64,000 bases of DNA from Eubacterium sp. (GTDB lineage: Bacteria; Bacillota; Clostridia; Lachnospirales; Lachnospiraceae). How positions within the stretch are numbered: the stretch's first letter is position 1; each line of letters opens with the position of its first letter. Shown here in pieces: positions 1 to 9,373 of the stretch. The notes under the pieces were generated by a model that saw only the letters and a program-made list of their open reading frames with translations, searched no databases and was not told the origin of the DNA. A program made the position numbers and the translations under genes. The DNA is taken from positions 62,001 to 126,000 of the forward strand of contig JAGBNF010000011.1 of the NCBI GenBank assembly GCA_017634555.1, written 5' to 3'.

Positions 1-1193
1 TATATATATTCGGAATCCGAACCGAGAAGAGCGTCATCGTAGAAATTATCCGTCTCAGCTGTATAGGTCCATTTTATGGTTCCGTTATTACAATCAAGAC
101 AGTTGATACTAGTATCTCCCCAGAAGATAAGTTCTTCTGAACTGATAAATGTGAGATCCTCGGTACCGGAAGATTTTCTGTTCGAGGAAAAATCGGACAA
201 TATAGATAAATTGGTTTCAGTATTCCATACGCCGATGTTTCCTGCCTGATCATAAGCTGCAAGATACTTTCCGTTTTGAGCTACCTCGAAAGCGGTGATA
301 TGATCCGGAAGACTATATACCCATTCCGGGAAAATATTTGAAGGTGTTGAAGTAACATATGAAAATGTAGCGTCAGTTATGGCGCGTTCAGCTTCCGGTG
401 TTACGGGGCGTTGGTCATTTTCATCCTTCGGAAGAGCCTCTAAAGCCAGCTGCACAGCAAGAACACGCTCCTGATCTTCGAGAAGATGCAGCGATTCGTT
501 AGCAAGGAATATGGATTGGTTTCTCAGAGAATTGAGATAATTTGTTTTAATCTGATTCCTGCTTTGGTACATATAAACCCCAAATCCACCAGCAGCAAGT
601 GTGATAGCACTGAAAATAAGGCCCATACGCTGCATTACATATTGTCTGCGGCGGTTCATGAGCTCATCATAGCTGCATCCGATAAGGGCACTGGCAAGTC
701 GCGGAAGTTCAACCTTCTTTGCTTTTCTGAACGGCATTCTGTAGTCACAGGAAAGCGGCTCGATAGGTGTTTGGACGGTCTGATACATACCGTTGTTGTC
801 AATGACAGTACGCTCTTCATATTTAAGAACATCAGGAATTACATCCTGCGGTTCTCCGTTAACAAGTACCGTGAGAATCTGATTCTTAGTGTGATTGCGG
901 AGAAAGAATTCAATCTCGCGCTGTACCCATATGGATTCCTTGGTATTTGTGGAGCAGATGACTATGAGATAGTCGGAATTATACAGAGCATGAGAGATCG
1001 TATCCGTAAGGTTGCTTGTGATAGGAAGCTCATCCTTATCGCGGAATATCTGCTGAATACGCTTCATCCCGGTCTGCTTCCTGATCTTGTGAGGGATATG
1101 GAATCTCTCAAGACCACGCTGGACAGCTTCCGCAACCTTGATATCCTCAGGCGCATGTCTGTATGAAATAAACGCATTATAATGATCAATCAT
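1..1193 (-). CDS. TIR-domain protein with membrane segment and WD40-like region, 3' end outside window
   Basis: An open frame runs on the minus strand from ATG at 1193 to the window edge (397 codons, no stop). Residues 1-130 look like a bacterial TIR domain: the start MIDHYNAFISYRH and the STNTKESIWVQREIEFF stretch (residues 81-97) match the TIR_2 pattern S..S.W...E, with E93 where NAD-cleaving TIRs carry the catalytic Glu. A hydrophobic segment lies near residues 190-209. From about residue 265 the repeated W/D spacing (for example GKYLAAYDQAGNIGVWN) resembles WD40/beta-propeller blades. TIR-WD40 proteins are known as candidate defence or signalling proteins; here function is inferred. Start supported by GAGG eight bases upstream and a good promoter. 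The remainder lies outside the window. Confidence 0.85.
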   Translation of the reverse strand, partial: MIDHYNAFISYRHAPEDIKVAEAVQRGLERFHIPHKIRKQTGMKRIQQIFRDKDELPITSNLTDTISHALYNSDYLIVICSTNTKESIWVQREIEFFLRNHTKNQILTVLVNGEPQDVIPDVLKYEERTVIDNNGMYQTVQTPIEPLSCDYRMPFRKAKKVELPRLASALIGCSYDELMNRRRQYVMQRMGLIFSAITLAAGGFGVYMYQSRNQIKTNYLNSLRNQSIFLANESLHLLEDQERVLAVQLALEALPKDENDQRPVTPEAERAITDATFSYVTSTPSNIFPEWVYSLPDHITAFEVAQNGKYLAAYDQAGNIGVWNTETNLSILSDFSSNRKSSGTEDLTFISSEELIFWGDTSINCLDCNNGTIKWTYTAETDNFYDDALLGSDSEYI

Positions 1194-1234
1194 ACCTTCA
1201 ACCTCAAATAGTTAATGATAATGTCACACATCCT

Positions 1235-1263
1235 ATTATATGAAAAAATACATCATCTTTCAA
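1235..1263 (-). promoter_or_regulatory. Promoter of the TIR-domain gene
   Basis: On the minus strand, TTGAAA (1258-1263) and TATAAT (1235-1240) are 17 bases apart, a near-consensus sigma-A promoter. The expected start of transcription is about 35 bases before the ATG at 1193. Confidence 0.6.
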
Positions 1264-1409
1264 TGACGTGGATGTGGGTCCAACATAGTTACATACTAAT
1301 ATAATGCCCATAATTTCTGTCTTAGATATATCATATAATCAAAATGATAATAAGTCAATGGGAATTTTCTGAATTATATATGAAATGTACCGCTTTTCAA
1401 AATTGATGC

Positions 1410-1438
1410 TTGACTTTAGCAAAGCGTTAAGTCATAAT
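1410..1438 (+). promoter_or_regulatory. Promoter of the T-box/pheST transcript
   Basis: TTGACT (1410-1415), a 17-base spacer and CATAAT (1433-1438) precede the T-box leader. The transcript would begin near 1446, just ahead of the T-box stem I. Confidence 0.55.
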
Positions 1439-1454
1439 ATCTGAATAAATCAAA

Positions 1455-1738
1455 TATCGACTAGCTGAGATGGTGCAACAAGTGTATAGAGAGGCTGTTT
1501 GCAGTCTCATTCGTCAACAGAGAGGTGGGGTCACCGGCTGAAAGCCCCGTCAGACTGAGCTATACATCATCTTCACACCGGAGCTTCCCAGATGAAGGTT
1601 TACTGTGTAGTTTGGGACGTTGGAGAACGTTAAACTTCTAATGAGTGTCGCAGTTTCTTTACAGACTGCGGAATCAGGGTGGTACCACGGAATAGTAATA
1701 GTTCGTCCCTGCATCGTAAGATGCAGGGACTATTTTTG
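1455..1738 (+). promoter_or_regulatory. T-box riboswitch, phenylalanine-specific
   Basis: The T-box sequence AGGGTGGTACCACGG (1676-1690) is the conserved antiterminator element. The competing terminator pairs GTCCCTGCAT (1705-1714) with ATGCAGGGAC (1721-1730) and is followed by TATTTTTG. Stem I pairs GTGTATAG-type sequence on the 5' side with CTATACAT (1559-1566). Below it is an internal loop holding TTC at 1572-1574, followed by A, which fits a Phe specifier codon. Uncharged tRNA-Phe should stabilise the antiterminator and switch on pheST. Family assignment is firm; the specifier is read from local pairing by eye. Confidence 0.9.
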
Positions 1739-1755
1739 TGCGTTAGTTGAGCCAA

Positions 1756-1856
1756 TGTCATATGCGGAGCATATGACAAAATTCTGTGAACAGACTCGCA
1801 TTTATGCGAAAGTCTGTTTATCAGAATTTATGTCATATCTGCCGAAGGCAGATATG
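1756..1856. repeat. Three consecutive hairpins between T-box terminator and pheS
   Basis: TGTCATATG/CATATGACA (1756-1778, 9-bp arms) is followed by a long hairpin with arms AATTCTG, AACAGACT and GCAT (1780-1828), then a perfect 10-bp stem CATATCTGCC/GGCAGATATG (1834-1856). TGTCATAT recurs at the start of the third unit. They sit in the pheST 5' untranslated region after the terminator. They may be a small non-autonomous repeat or an RNA processing/stability element; nothing here is recognisably coding. Confidence 0.6.
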
Positions 1857-1929
1857 CGACTTTGGCGAGACCGCATCATGAGCATGGAGCGTAGCGGAAT
1901 GCGAAGTACAATTTAGGAGGAAACAGAGT

Positions 1930-3105
1930 ATGAAGGAAATGCTTGAGAAAATCAGAGTAGAAGCCGAGAAGAAGATTGCTGAATCACTTACACCTGAAGC
2001 CCTTGATGAGATAAGAGTTTCGGTTCTCGGAAAGAAGGGTGAGCTTACAAACATCCTTAAGGGTATGAAGGACGTAGCTCCGGAGGACAGACCAAAGGTC
2101 GGCCAGATGGTGAATTCGGTAAGGGATAAGCTTGAAGGAGCTATATCCGACAAGATGAAGGAGCTTAAGGCTAAGGTTATTGAAATGAAGATGCAGACAG
2201 AGTGGCTGGACGTTACAAAGCCAGGAACAAGAGTTCAGCGTGGTCATAAGCATCCTAATCAGATAGCTCTTGAGGATCTTGAGAGAGTATTTATCGGTAT
2301 GGGCTATGAAGTAGTAGACGGACCGGAGATCGAATACGACAGAATGAACTTCAAGCTTCTTAATATTCCTGAGGATCATCCGGCTAAGGATGAGCAGGAT
2401 ACCTTCTATATTAATAGACATGATGAATCACGTGGAGAGAAGACAGAGGACGACATCGTTCTTCGTACACAGACATCATCAGTTCAGGCAAGAGTTATGC
2501 TTGCGGCAGGAAAGCTTAAGGAAACATCAAAGGGATTCCCTGAGAGAAGCCTTCCTATCAAGCTCATTTCCCCGGGACGTGTATTCCGTTCTGATGAAGT
2601 TGATGCAACACACAGCCCTTCATTCCATCAGGTTGAGGGACTTGTAATCGGAGAAAATGTAACAATGGCTGACCTTAAGGGAACACTTGATCAGTTCGCT
2701 AAGGAATTCTTCGGACCTGACACAAAGACAAAGCTCCGTCCGCATCATTTCCCATTCACAGAGCCATCAGCAGAGGTTGATGTTACATGCTTCAAGTGCC
2801 ATGGAACAGGACGTGTTAAGAAGATGGAGGAGACAAAAGAGGACGGAAAGCTTGTTCGCCGTGAGGTTGACTGCGCTTGTACAGCCTGCAAGAGCTCAGG
2901 CTGGATTGAAATCCTCGGATGCGGAATGGTACATCCTGATGTCCTTGAAATGTGCGGCATAAATGATAAGAACGATCCGGATGCTCCGGTTTATACAGGA
3001 TTTGCTTTCGGTATCGGACTTGAGAGAGTTGCGCTTCTCAAATATGAGATTGCGGATATGAGACTTCTCTATGAAAACGATATCAGATTCCTTGAACAGT
3101 TTTAA
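1930..3105 (+). CDS. pheS: Phenylalanine--tRNA ligase alpha subunit
   Basis: Class II aminoacyl-tRNA synthetase catalytic subunit that charges tRNA-Phe in an (alpha-beta)2 complex with PheT. The N-terminal ~90 residues form the usual coiled coil. The catalytic core follows, with the TRVQRGHKHP region, the LLRTQTS-type motif 2 area and the GFAFGIGLERVALLKY motif 3 at the C-terminus. At 391 residues it is longer than the ~340 typical of the family because of an insertion around residues 285-325 carrying CFKC and CACTAC cysteines, a probable zinc-binding knuckle; shorter versions of this insertion are common in clostridial PheS. Start chosen at ATG 1930 behind AGGAGG at 1916-1921. pheT follows 52 bases downstream under the same T-box. 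Confidence 0.97.
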   Translation: MKEMLEKIRVEAEKKIAESLTPEALDEIRVSVLGKKGELTNILKGMKDVAPEDRPKVGQMVNSVRDKLEGAISDKMKELKAKVIEMKMQTEWLDVTKPGTRVQRGHKHPNQIALEDLERVFIGMGYEVVDGPEIEYDRMNFKLLNIPEDHPAKDEQDTFYINRHDESRGEKTEDDIVLRTQTSSVQARVMLAAGKLKETSKGFPERSLPIKLISPGRVFRSDEVDATHSPSFHQVEGLVIGENVTMADLKGTLDQFAKEFFGPDTKTKLRPHHFPFTEPSAEVDVTCFKCHGTGRVKKMEETKEDGKLVRREVDCACTACKSSGWIEILGCGMVHPDVLEMCGINDKNDPDAPVYTGFAFGIGLERVALLKYEIADMRLLYENDIRFLEQF

Positions 3106-3157
3106 TGGATACAGAACAAATAATAAATCATGTATAGATAGATAAAGGAGATTAATT

Positions 3158-5830
3158 ATGGATACACCGGTTATGTGGTTGAAGAATATTGTACCTGATC
3201 TTCCATTCCCTGAGTATGATACGGATGAAGCAGGTAAGGATATATTAGAATATGAAGGGCTTGATAAGGCAGTTGATGAATTCGCTGACAGAATCACTCT
3301 TTCAGGCTCTCATGTAGAGAGAGTTACAAAGTATTTCAAGAAGCCTACAGGCGCAAGACTTGCACGTGTCGTTATCGGACAGGTTATGGAGGTTGCTTCA
3401 CATCCTGATGCAGACAGACTCGTAGTATGTCAGGTAAATGTGGGTCATACTGTAGAGGCAGGCCAGGACGAGAACGGTATCGTTCAGATCGTTACAGGTG
3501 CGCCTAATATCATTAAGCTTAAGCCATACAAGTTCGGAGAGGACGGAAACGATAAGCCGATCTATACTCCGACGGTTCTGGACGGCGGTACTGCTGTATA
3601 TAATGTTCATACAGGAGAGGACCTTTCACCTAAGGAAGGTAAGATCAAGAAGGGTAAGCTGAGAGGCGTTCCTTCAGCAGGTATGATGTGTGCTATCGAG
3701 GAGATCGGAGCAGACGGAAATCTCTATCCGGGAGATAAGGACGGAGTATATCTTTTCACTGATGAAGAGGTAAGCCTTATGGATCTTAAGCCGGGTGATG
3801 ATGCTACAGCGAAGCTCGGACTTAATGATGCAAATATCGAGTACGAGATCACTTCAAACCGTGTTGACTGTTTCTCAGTTCTCGGAATGGCTCGTGAGGC
3901 TGCAGCTACCTACGGAGTTGCTTTCGACCCTGAAGGAAAGTATGACCTTGCGAAGATGAAGGCTGCTGTAGAGGCTAAGGAAGTTAAGGATGAGAAGTCA
4001 TCCAATAAGATCGCAGTTGAGATTGAGGCACCTGAACTCTGCAAGAGATATATCGGACGTGTGGTAAGAAATGTAAAGATCGGTCCTTCACCGCTCTGGC
4101 TTCAGCAGAGACTCCGCAGCAGAGGAATAAATGCTATCAATAATATAGTAGATATAACAAATTATGTAATGGAAGAGCTTGGAGAGCCTATGCATGCCTT
4201 CGACCTTTCAACTCTTGAAGGTGGAAAGATTGTAGTAAGACGTGCAAAGGACGGAGAGAAGTTTACTACACTTCATGATGAGGAGCTTACACTTGATACA
4301 GATACACTTATGATCTGTGACAGCGTTAAGCCTGTAGCTCTTGCAGGAATCAAGGGTGGAAAGAACTCTATGATCCCACTTGAGACAAAGGAGCTTCCTT
4401 ACATTCTCTTCGAGGCAGCCTGCTTCGAGGGCAACAACATCCGTAAGTCAGAGAGACGTCACGGTATTTCAACAGATTCATCAGCTAAGTTCAATAAGGG
4501 ACTTGATCCTAACCTTGCAGAGCTTGCTATCACAAGAGCGGTTCAGCTTATTCAGGAGCTCGGCTGCGGTGAAGTTCTTGAGGGAATGGTTGATGTTTAT
4601 CCGACACCTGTTGAGGCATGGAAGCTGCCATTCGAGCCTGAGAAGATGAACGGCCTCCTCGGACTTAACATCGATATCGATGAGCAGCTTGATATCTTCA
4701 GAAGACTTGGTCTTACATATGATAAGGCTTCAAATATGCTTACAGTTCCTACATACAGACAGGATCTTAACTGCATGGCTGATCTGGCTGAGGAGATCGC
4801 TCGTATCCACGGATATGATCAGATCCCATCAACAGTTCCTACAACAAACGGCGGTATCGGAGGAATCTCCTATGCTGAGTCTATCAACCGTATAGCAAGA
4901 GCCGTAGTTGAAGAGAACGGTTTCTCACAGGCTATGACATACAGCTTCGAGAGCCGCAAGGTATTCGATAAGCTTCTTATTCCTGAAGGAAGCCCTGTAA
5001 GAAATGCAATTGAGATCATCAATCCTCTCGGAGAGGATTTCAAATGTATGAGAACAACTCTTCTGAACGGACTTCTCACATCTCTCGGAACAAATTCCGG
5101 AAGAAGGAACAAGAATGTTCGTCTGTATGAGCTCGGAACAGTTTATCTTCCTGATGAGACATGGCCGGTTAAGCCGACTGAGCCGGGAAGAGAGAATGAC
5201 CTTCCTCTTACAGAGGCAGCTCGTCTTGCAATAGGAATGTATGGTGAAGGCGATTTCTTCACAATGAAGGGAGTTCTTGAGGAGCTTCTCGAGAAGCTGA
5301 ACATTTCAGATAAGGTTCAGTTCATTGCTACAGAGGACTATTCACATGAGGATTATCCTTACCTTCACACACTGAGACAGGCTAAGCTTGTAACAGGCAA
5401 GGATAAGGAAGAGGTAGGTTACCTCGGACAGCTTCATCCTGTAGTAGCTGAGAATTACGGAATCAAGGGTGACGTTTATATAGCAGTTGTAAATATGGAT
5501 AAGGCTGCTGCAATGGCTGATTTCGATATCAAGTATGTTGAGATCGCTAAGTATCCTGCATCTACCAGAGATCTTGCACTTCTTTGTGACAAGAATATCT
5601 ATGTAGGTGATATTGAGAAGATCATCCGCGCAAGTGCAGGTGAGAATCTTGAGAAATGTGAGCTCTTCGATGTATATGAGGGCGAAAACATTCAGGAAGG
5701 CAAGAAGAGCGTAGCATATGCACTTTCCTTCCGTGCAGCAGACAGAAACCTTACAGGTGAGGAAGTAAATGCTTCGGTTGAAAGCGTACTTGCCGCACTT
5801 AAGGATAAGGGAATTGAGATTAGAGCATAA
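3158..5830 (+). CDS. pheT: Phenylalanine--tRNA ligase beta subunit
   Basis: Non-catalytic partner of PheS that binds tRNA and edits mis-charged Tyr. Domains in order are an N-terminal tRNA-binding OB domain (about residues 65-210, with [15 protein letters not shown]), the B3/B4 editing region ([16 protein letters not shown]...), a B5 domain, the catalytic-like core and a C-terminal ferredoxin-fold anticodon-binding domain ([11 protein letters not shown] to LKDKG). It has 890 residues against about 800 usually. The extra length is spread over the N-terminal part and OB-domain loops. GGAG lies eight bases before the ATG. It forms the pheST operon and is probably followed in the same transcript by queA, 11 bases downstream. 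Confidence 0.97.
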   Translation: MDTPVMWLKNIVPDLPFPEYDTDEAGKDILEYEGLDKAVDEFADRITLSGSHVERVTKYFKKPTGARLARVVIGQVMEVASHPDADRLVVCQVNVGHTVEAGQDENGIVQIVTGAPNIIKLKPYKFGEDGNDKPIYTPTVLDGGTAVYNVHTGEDLSPKEGKIKKGKLRGVPSAGMMCAIEEIGADGNLYPGDKDGVYLFTDEEVSLMDLKPGDDATAKLGLNDANIEYEITSNRVDCFSVLGMAREAAATYGVAFDPEGKYDLAKMKAAVEAKEVKDEKSSNKIAVEIEAPELCKRYIGRVVRNVKIGPSPLWLQQRLRSRGINAINNIVDITNYVMEELGEPMHAFDLSTLEGGKIVVRRAKDGEKFTTLHDEELTLDTDTLMICDSVKPVALAGIKGGKNSMIPLETKELPYILFEAACFEGNNIRKSERRHGISTDSSAKFNKGLDPNLAELAITRAVQLIQELGCGEVLEGMVDVYPTPVEAWKLPFEPEKMNGLLGLNIDIDEQLDIFRRLGLTYDKASNMLTVPTYRQDLNCMADLAEEIARIHGYDQIPSTVPTTNGGIGGISYAESINRIARAVVEENGFSQAMTYSFESRKVFDKLLIPEGSPVRNAIEIINPLGEDFKCMRTTLLNGLLTSLGTNSGRRNKNVRLYELGTVYLPDETWPVKPTEPGRENDLPLTEAARLAIGMYGEGDFFTMKGVLEELLEKLNISDKVQFIATEDYSHEDYPYLHTLRQAKLVTGKDKEEVGYLGQLHPVVAENYGIKGDVYIAVVNMDKAAAMADFDIKYVEIAKYPASTRDLALLCDKNIYVGDIEKIIRASAGENLEKCELFDVYEGENIQEGKKSVAYALSFRAADRNLTGEEVNASVESVLAALKDKGIEIRA

Positions 5831-5841
5831 GAGAAAAGATT

Positions 5842-6975
5842 ATGGATTTACATGACTTTTATTATGATCTTCCGGAGGAGCTGATAGCTCAGGATCCGCT
5901 GGAAAAGAGAAGTGATTCGAGAATGATGGTCGTTCACAGGGACAGTGGTGAGATAGAGCATCGTCACTTCAGTGATCTTCTTGATTATCTGAAGGAAGGG
6001 GATTGCCTTGTTATCAATGATACCAAGGTAATTCCTGCGAGACTTCTCGGCGTTAAGGAGGATACGGGAGCGGCAGTTGAGGTGCTGCTTCTGAAGGATG
6101 CCTCCGAGCGTTATGCAGATAAAGCTGCGGAAGAGCTTACATCAGCCGGAAGTGATACAAAGATAAATACCCGTATATGGGAATGCCTCGTAAAGCCGGG
6201 TAAGAAGATGAAGCCGGGAGCAAGAGTGGTATTCGGTCAGTCAGAGGAAGGCGGAAAACCTCTTCTTTCTGCCGAGGTTCTTGACGTGGTTGAGGACGGA
6301 AACCGTATCATAAGATTTGAGTTTGAGGGAATCTGGGAGGAAATCCTGGATAAGATGGGCGAAATGCCGCTGCCTCCTTATATAACTCATAAGCTTGAGG
6401 ATAAGAACCGTTACCAGACCGTATATGCCAAGAATTCGGGCTCGGCCGCTGCGCCTACGGCAGGGTTACATTTCACAGAGGAAATGTTAAATGATATAGA
6501 GGCAAGAGGTATCAGGATTGCCAGACTCACACTGCATGTGGGACTCGGAACCTTCAGACCGGTCAAGGTCGAGAAGATAGAAGAACATCATATGCACAGT
6601 GAATATTTCGAGCTTTCTGAGGAAGCAGCTGGTATAATTAATGATACAAAGGCGGCCGGCGGGCGAGTTATCTCTGTCGGAACCACAAGCACGAGAACTC
6701 TCGAAACTGTGGCATGCCGTCTGCAGTCCGAGGGCGGTGCCTCGGACACTCAGGTTGTCAGAGCTATGAAGGGTTGGACGGACATTTTCATCTATCCGGG
6801 ATATACCTTCAAGGTTATCGACGGCCTTATTACGAATTTCCATCTTCCGGAATCAACGCTTATCATGCTGGTTTCGGCATTTTATAACAGAGAAGCGGTT
6901 CTGTCAGCATACAGTGAGGCTGTCAACGAGAGATATAGGTTTTTCTCCTTCGGTGATGCTTCCTTCTGGATCTGA
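5842..6975 (+). CDS. queA: S-adenosylmethionine:tRNA ribosyltransferase-isomerase
   Basis: Transfers and isomerises the ribosyl part of SAM onto 7-aminomethyl-7-deazaguanine at tRNA position 34, the penultimate step of queuosine synthesis. The start [17 protein letters not shown], the [16 protein letters not shown] block, [14 protein letters not shown] and the C-terminal FFSFGDASF are all characteristic of QueA. The 377-residue length slightly exceeds the usual ~345 because of a loop around residues 85-110. It sits 11 bases after pheT with no terminator between, so co-transcription is likely although the pathway is unrelated to phenylalanine except through tRNA function. No other queuosine gene is in the window. 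Confidence 0.96.
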   Translation: MDLHDFYYDLPEELIAQDPLEKRSDSRMMVVHRDSGEIEHRHFSDLLDYLKEGDCLVINDTKVIPARLLGVKEDTGAAVEVLLLKDASERYADKAAEELTSAGSDTKINTRIWECLVKPGKKMKPGARVVFGQSEEGGKPLLSAEVLDVVEDGNRIIRFEFEGIWEEILDKMGEMPLPPYITHKLEDKNRYQTVYAKNSGSAAAPTAGLHFTEEMLNDIEARGIRIARLTLHVGLGTFRPVKVEKIEEHHMHSEYFELSEEAAGIINDTKAAGGRVISVGTTSTRTLETVACRLQSEGGASDTQVVRAMKGWTDIFIYPGYTFKVIDGLITNFHLPESTLIMLVSAFYNREAVLSAYSEAVNERYRFFSFGDASFWI

Positions 6976-6993
6976 TAGATACAGGTAACAGGG

Positions 6994-8805
6994 ATGAGAA
7001 ACATTAGAGACAGTCTGAAATTATTCAGATTTAATATCAGAAGGGTGATCATTTTTGAGTTTATCCTTATGATAGTTTCTGCTGCGATACTTGTTCCTGC
7101 GGGATATTTGTTTTTAAACTTTGCCATCAGAGCAACGGGAGACGATTATCTCAGCAGAGAAAATGTATCGCGTTTTCTTAGTGCACCCACAACATGGATA
7201 ATGCTTGTTGCGGTGCTGCTCGTCCTTTCGTTTTTTCTCATGATCAACTATTCGGGAATATCCATAAGCTGTGACTGGGCAAACCATACCGAGAAGATCG
7301 GTCTCATCAGAATGATCGCGCTTTCGGTAAGGCATGGACTGAGAGTTTTTGTCCCGCATAATTTCCCGATGTTTATTTTTATAATCTGCTTCATGCCTCT
7401 CACAGGCGCGATACTTGTGGGACTTTTGCTGCTGAATTTTAAGCTTCCTTTATATATAGCGGGTGCACTTGCTTCGAATATAAAGGTGACTGTGGCGGTG
7501 ATAGCAGGTTATATCCTGATCAATCTCTTCAATTTTATATTCGTATTCGCATTACATGTATTTATAATAAGAAAGATCAGTTTTCTGAAGGCTATGAAGG
7601 AATCCTTCGGAATAGTAAAGGGAAAGATGCTTCGGGTTATACCGGGGCTTTTTCTGGTTAATGTGGTAGTGCTGGGAACGGCGTATGGGCTGCATTTCCT
7701 GCTTACTGGACCGCTGCTTGATAAGATCCTTAAGATCAAGGGGGCGGGATTTGTTGCCGGATTTGTATTTGAGAGTACAAATGTGGTGCTTTTCTTCATA
7801 TATTTAATAGTATGCGTTCCAATCCTCTACTGCTTTATATGTAATTCCTACTATAATAATGTACCTGATGAATCGGGCTCGAATAATATAGACGATTACG
7901 AGGAGCCGGACGGAAAACTGAAGGTAAAGAAGGGCTTATCAATAGTAGTTGCTATAACAATGATAGCCATAATCATCGACGTTGTATTTTTTATTCTTAT
8001 TACGACAAATGTGATATCCCTTCACGCCGACTATATGAATAAGGTAACCATAACAGCCCACAGAGGTGCTTCGAAGAAGGCTCCGGAGAATTCCCTTTCA
8101 GCATTTGAGGTTGCGATAGAGGACGGTGCGGATGTAGTGGAGCTGGATGTAAGGCAGACCAAGGACGGCGTGATCGTTGTAATGCACGACGAAAGCCTGA
8201 AGAGAACCTGCGGCGTGAATAAGAAGGTTGGAGAGCTGACCTATGCCGAGCTTCAGGGCATATATATCGATGCGGGCCATAAGAAGGAATATCCTAACGA
8301 GAGGATTCCGACCCTCAGGCAAGCCATAGAGCTGATAGACGGCAGAGCTGATATGAATATCGAGCTTAAGCCGGCTTCAACCGATATCAATCTCGAGATC
8401 TGTGTGGCAGAGCTGGTCAGGGAATATGATCTTTTTGACAGCTGCGTTGTAACCTCCCAGACCTATGACTCTATAAAGAAGGTTAAGAAGTATGACGACA
8501 GGATCAAGACGGTTTATGTAATGTCCGTTGCCATGGGAGACTTCTATGACCTTAAATATGCCGATGCCTTCAGTCTGAAGTACAGATATGTTACAAATGA
8601 GGTTGTTAGGCGTGCACATGAACACGGCAAGGAGATTTATGCATGGGTTATCGATGACGATAAGACCATGGAGAGAATGATGCTTCTTAACGTGGACAGC
8701 ATCATCACCAACAAGCCGGGACATATGAAGAAGAATATGTATAAGAATATCTATGGAGATTCGCTCTTTGAGTATCTGAATATGTACCTTGAAAGCAGTT
8801 ATTAG
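6994..8805 (+). CDS. Membrane-anchored glycerophosphodiester phosphodiesterase
   Basis: The N-terminal ~340 residues contain about seven to eight hydrophobic segments, as in the GDPD membrane domain family. From about residue 354 comes a GDPD catalytic domain: HRGASKKAPENSLSAF supplies the first catalytic His and Glu, VELDVRQTKDGVIVVMHD supplies the metal-binding E.D and the second His, and NIELKP follows. The enzyme should split glycerophosphodiesters, possibly from lipids or teichoic acid, into glycerol-3-phosphate and an alcohol at the membrane. The 603-residue length matches the two-domain family. It starts 18 bases after queA and may belong to the same transcript. Confidence 0.9.
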   Translation: MRNIRDSLKLFRFNIRRVIIFEFILMIVSAAILVPAGYLFLNFAIRATGDDYLSRENVSRFLSAPTTWIMLVAVLLVLSFFLMINYSGISISCDWANHTEKIGLIRMIALSVRHGLRVFVPHNFPMFIFIICFMPLTGAILVGLLLLNFKLPLYIAGALASNIKVTVAVIAGYILINLFNFIFVFALHVFIIRKISFLKAMKESFGIVKGKMLRVIPGLFLVNVVVLGTAYGLHFLLTGPLLDKILKIKGAGFVAGFVFESTNVVLFFIYLIVCVPILYCFICNSYYNNVPDESGSNNIDDYEEPDGKLKVKKGLSIVVAITMIAIIIDVVFFILITTNVISLHADYMNKVTITAHRGASKKAPENSLSAFEVAIEDGADVVELDVRQTKDGVIVVMHDESLKRTCGVNKKVGELTYAELQGIYIDAGHKKEYPNERIPTLRQAIELIDGRADMNIELKPASTDINLEICVAELVREYDLFDSCVVTSQTYDSIKKVKKYDDRIKTVYVMSVAMGDFYDLKYADAFSLKYRYVTNEVVRRAHEHGKEIYAWVIDDDKTMERMMLLNVDSIITNKPGHMKKNMYKNIYGDSLFEYLNMYLESSY

Positions 8806-8811
8806 ATTTGG

Positions 8812-8855
8812 TAAAATGTGACGCAGGCTTTCATCCGATGAAAGCAGTACATTTA
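8812..8855. repeat. Nested inverted repeat before the COG2426 gene
   Basis: Inner arms GCTTTCATC/GATGAAAGC (8827-8835/8837-8845) lie inside outer arms TAAAATGT/ACATTTA (8812-8819/8849-8855). The element ends directly against the GGAG ribosome site of the next gene, so the hairpin could affect its translation. The outer arm resembles the recurrent GTACATTT motif listed elsewhere. Confidence 0.5.
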
Positions 8856-8867
8856 GGAGACAAAATC

Positions 8868-9359
8868 ATGCTTAAAAAATATATAATTGTATTCTTAATA
8901 TCGATGGTTCCGATCATTGAGCTTCGTGGAGCCGTACCGTTTGGTCTGCACGACAGCTTCGGCGGTCCGCTGCCGGTACTTCCGCTGTATATAATCTGTA
9001 TAATAGGAAATATGATCCCTGTTCCTTTTATATTCTTCTTTGCGAGAAGAATCCTCGAATGGGGTAAGGATAAGAAGGTTATCGGTAAATTCTTCACCTT
9101 CTGTCTCGAAAAGGGAGAGAAGGGCGGAAAGAAGCTCCAGGATAAAGCCGGAAAAGGACTTTACTGGGCGTTGTTCCTCTTTGTAGGAATTCCTGTACCC
9201 GGAACAGGTGCATGGACAGGAACGCTTGCAGCAAGCATTCTTGATCTTGATTTTAAGAAATGTGTCGTTGCTGTTATTTCGGGCGTGGTGCTGGCAGGTA
9301 TCCTTATGGGCCTTGCAAGTGCCGGACTTTTCGGAGCATTGGGAGCTATATTTAGTTAA
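8868..9359 (+). CDS. Small integral membrane protein of the COG2426 (putative small multidrug export) family
   Basis: A 163-residue membrane protein starting MLKKYIIVFLISMVPIIELRGAVP. The ELRGA(V/I)P motif and the later VGIPVPGTGAWTG segment are typical of the COG2426 'small multi-drug export' group, whose true substrate is not established. About four hydrophobic segments are visible, with a charged loop (EKGEKGGKKLQDK) in the middle. An in-frame start exists 20 codons upstream, but ATG 8868 has GGAG at 8856-8859 and gives the normal family N-terminus, so it is preferred. The gene follows the GDPD gene closely and may be co-transcribed with it. Confidence 0.85.
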   Translation: MLKKYIIVFLISMVPIIELRGAVPFGLHDSFGGPLPVLPLYIICIIGNMIPVPFIFFFARRILEWGKDKKVIGKFFTFCLEKGEKGGKKLQDKAGKGLYWALFLFVGIPVPGTGAWTGTLAASILDLDFKKCVVAVISGVVLAGILMGLASAGLFGALGAIFS

Positions 9360-9373
9360 GTAGGAATATTTTA

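Noticed and set aside
486..1166. 226-codon plus-strand frame
   Set aside because: Antisense shadow of the TIR-domain gene; no ribosome site and no recognisable domain, whereas the minus frame gives a clear TIR domain.
1620..1916. 98-codon frame across the T-box and hairpins
   Set aside because: It reads through the T-box element, terminator and three hairpins; a non-coding origin explains it fully.
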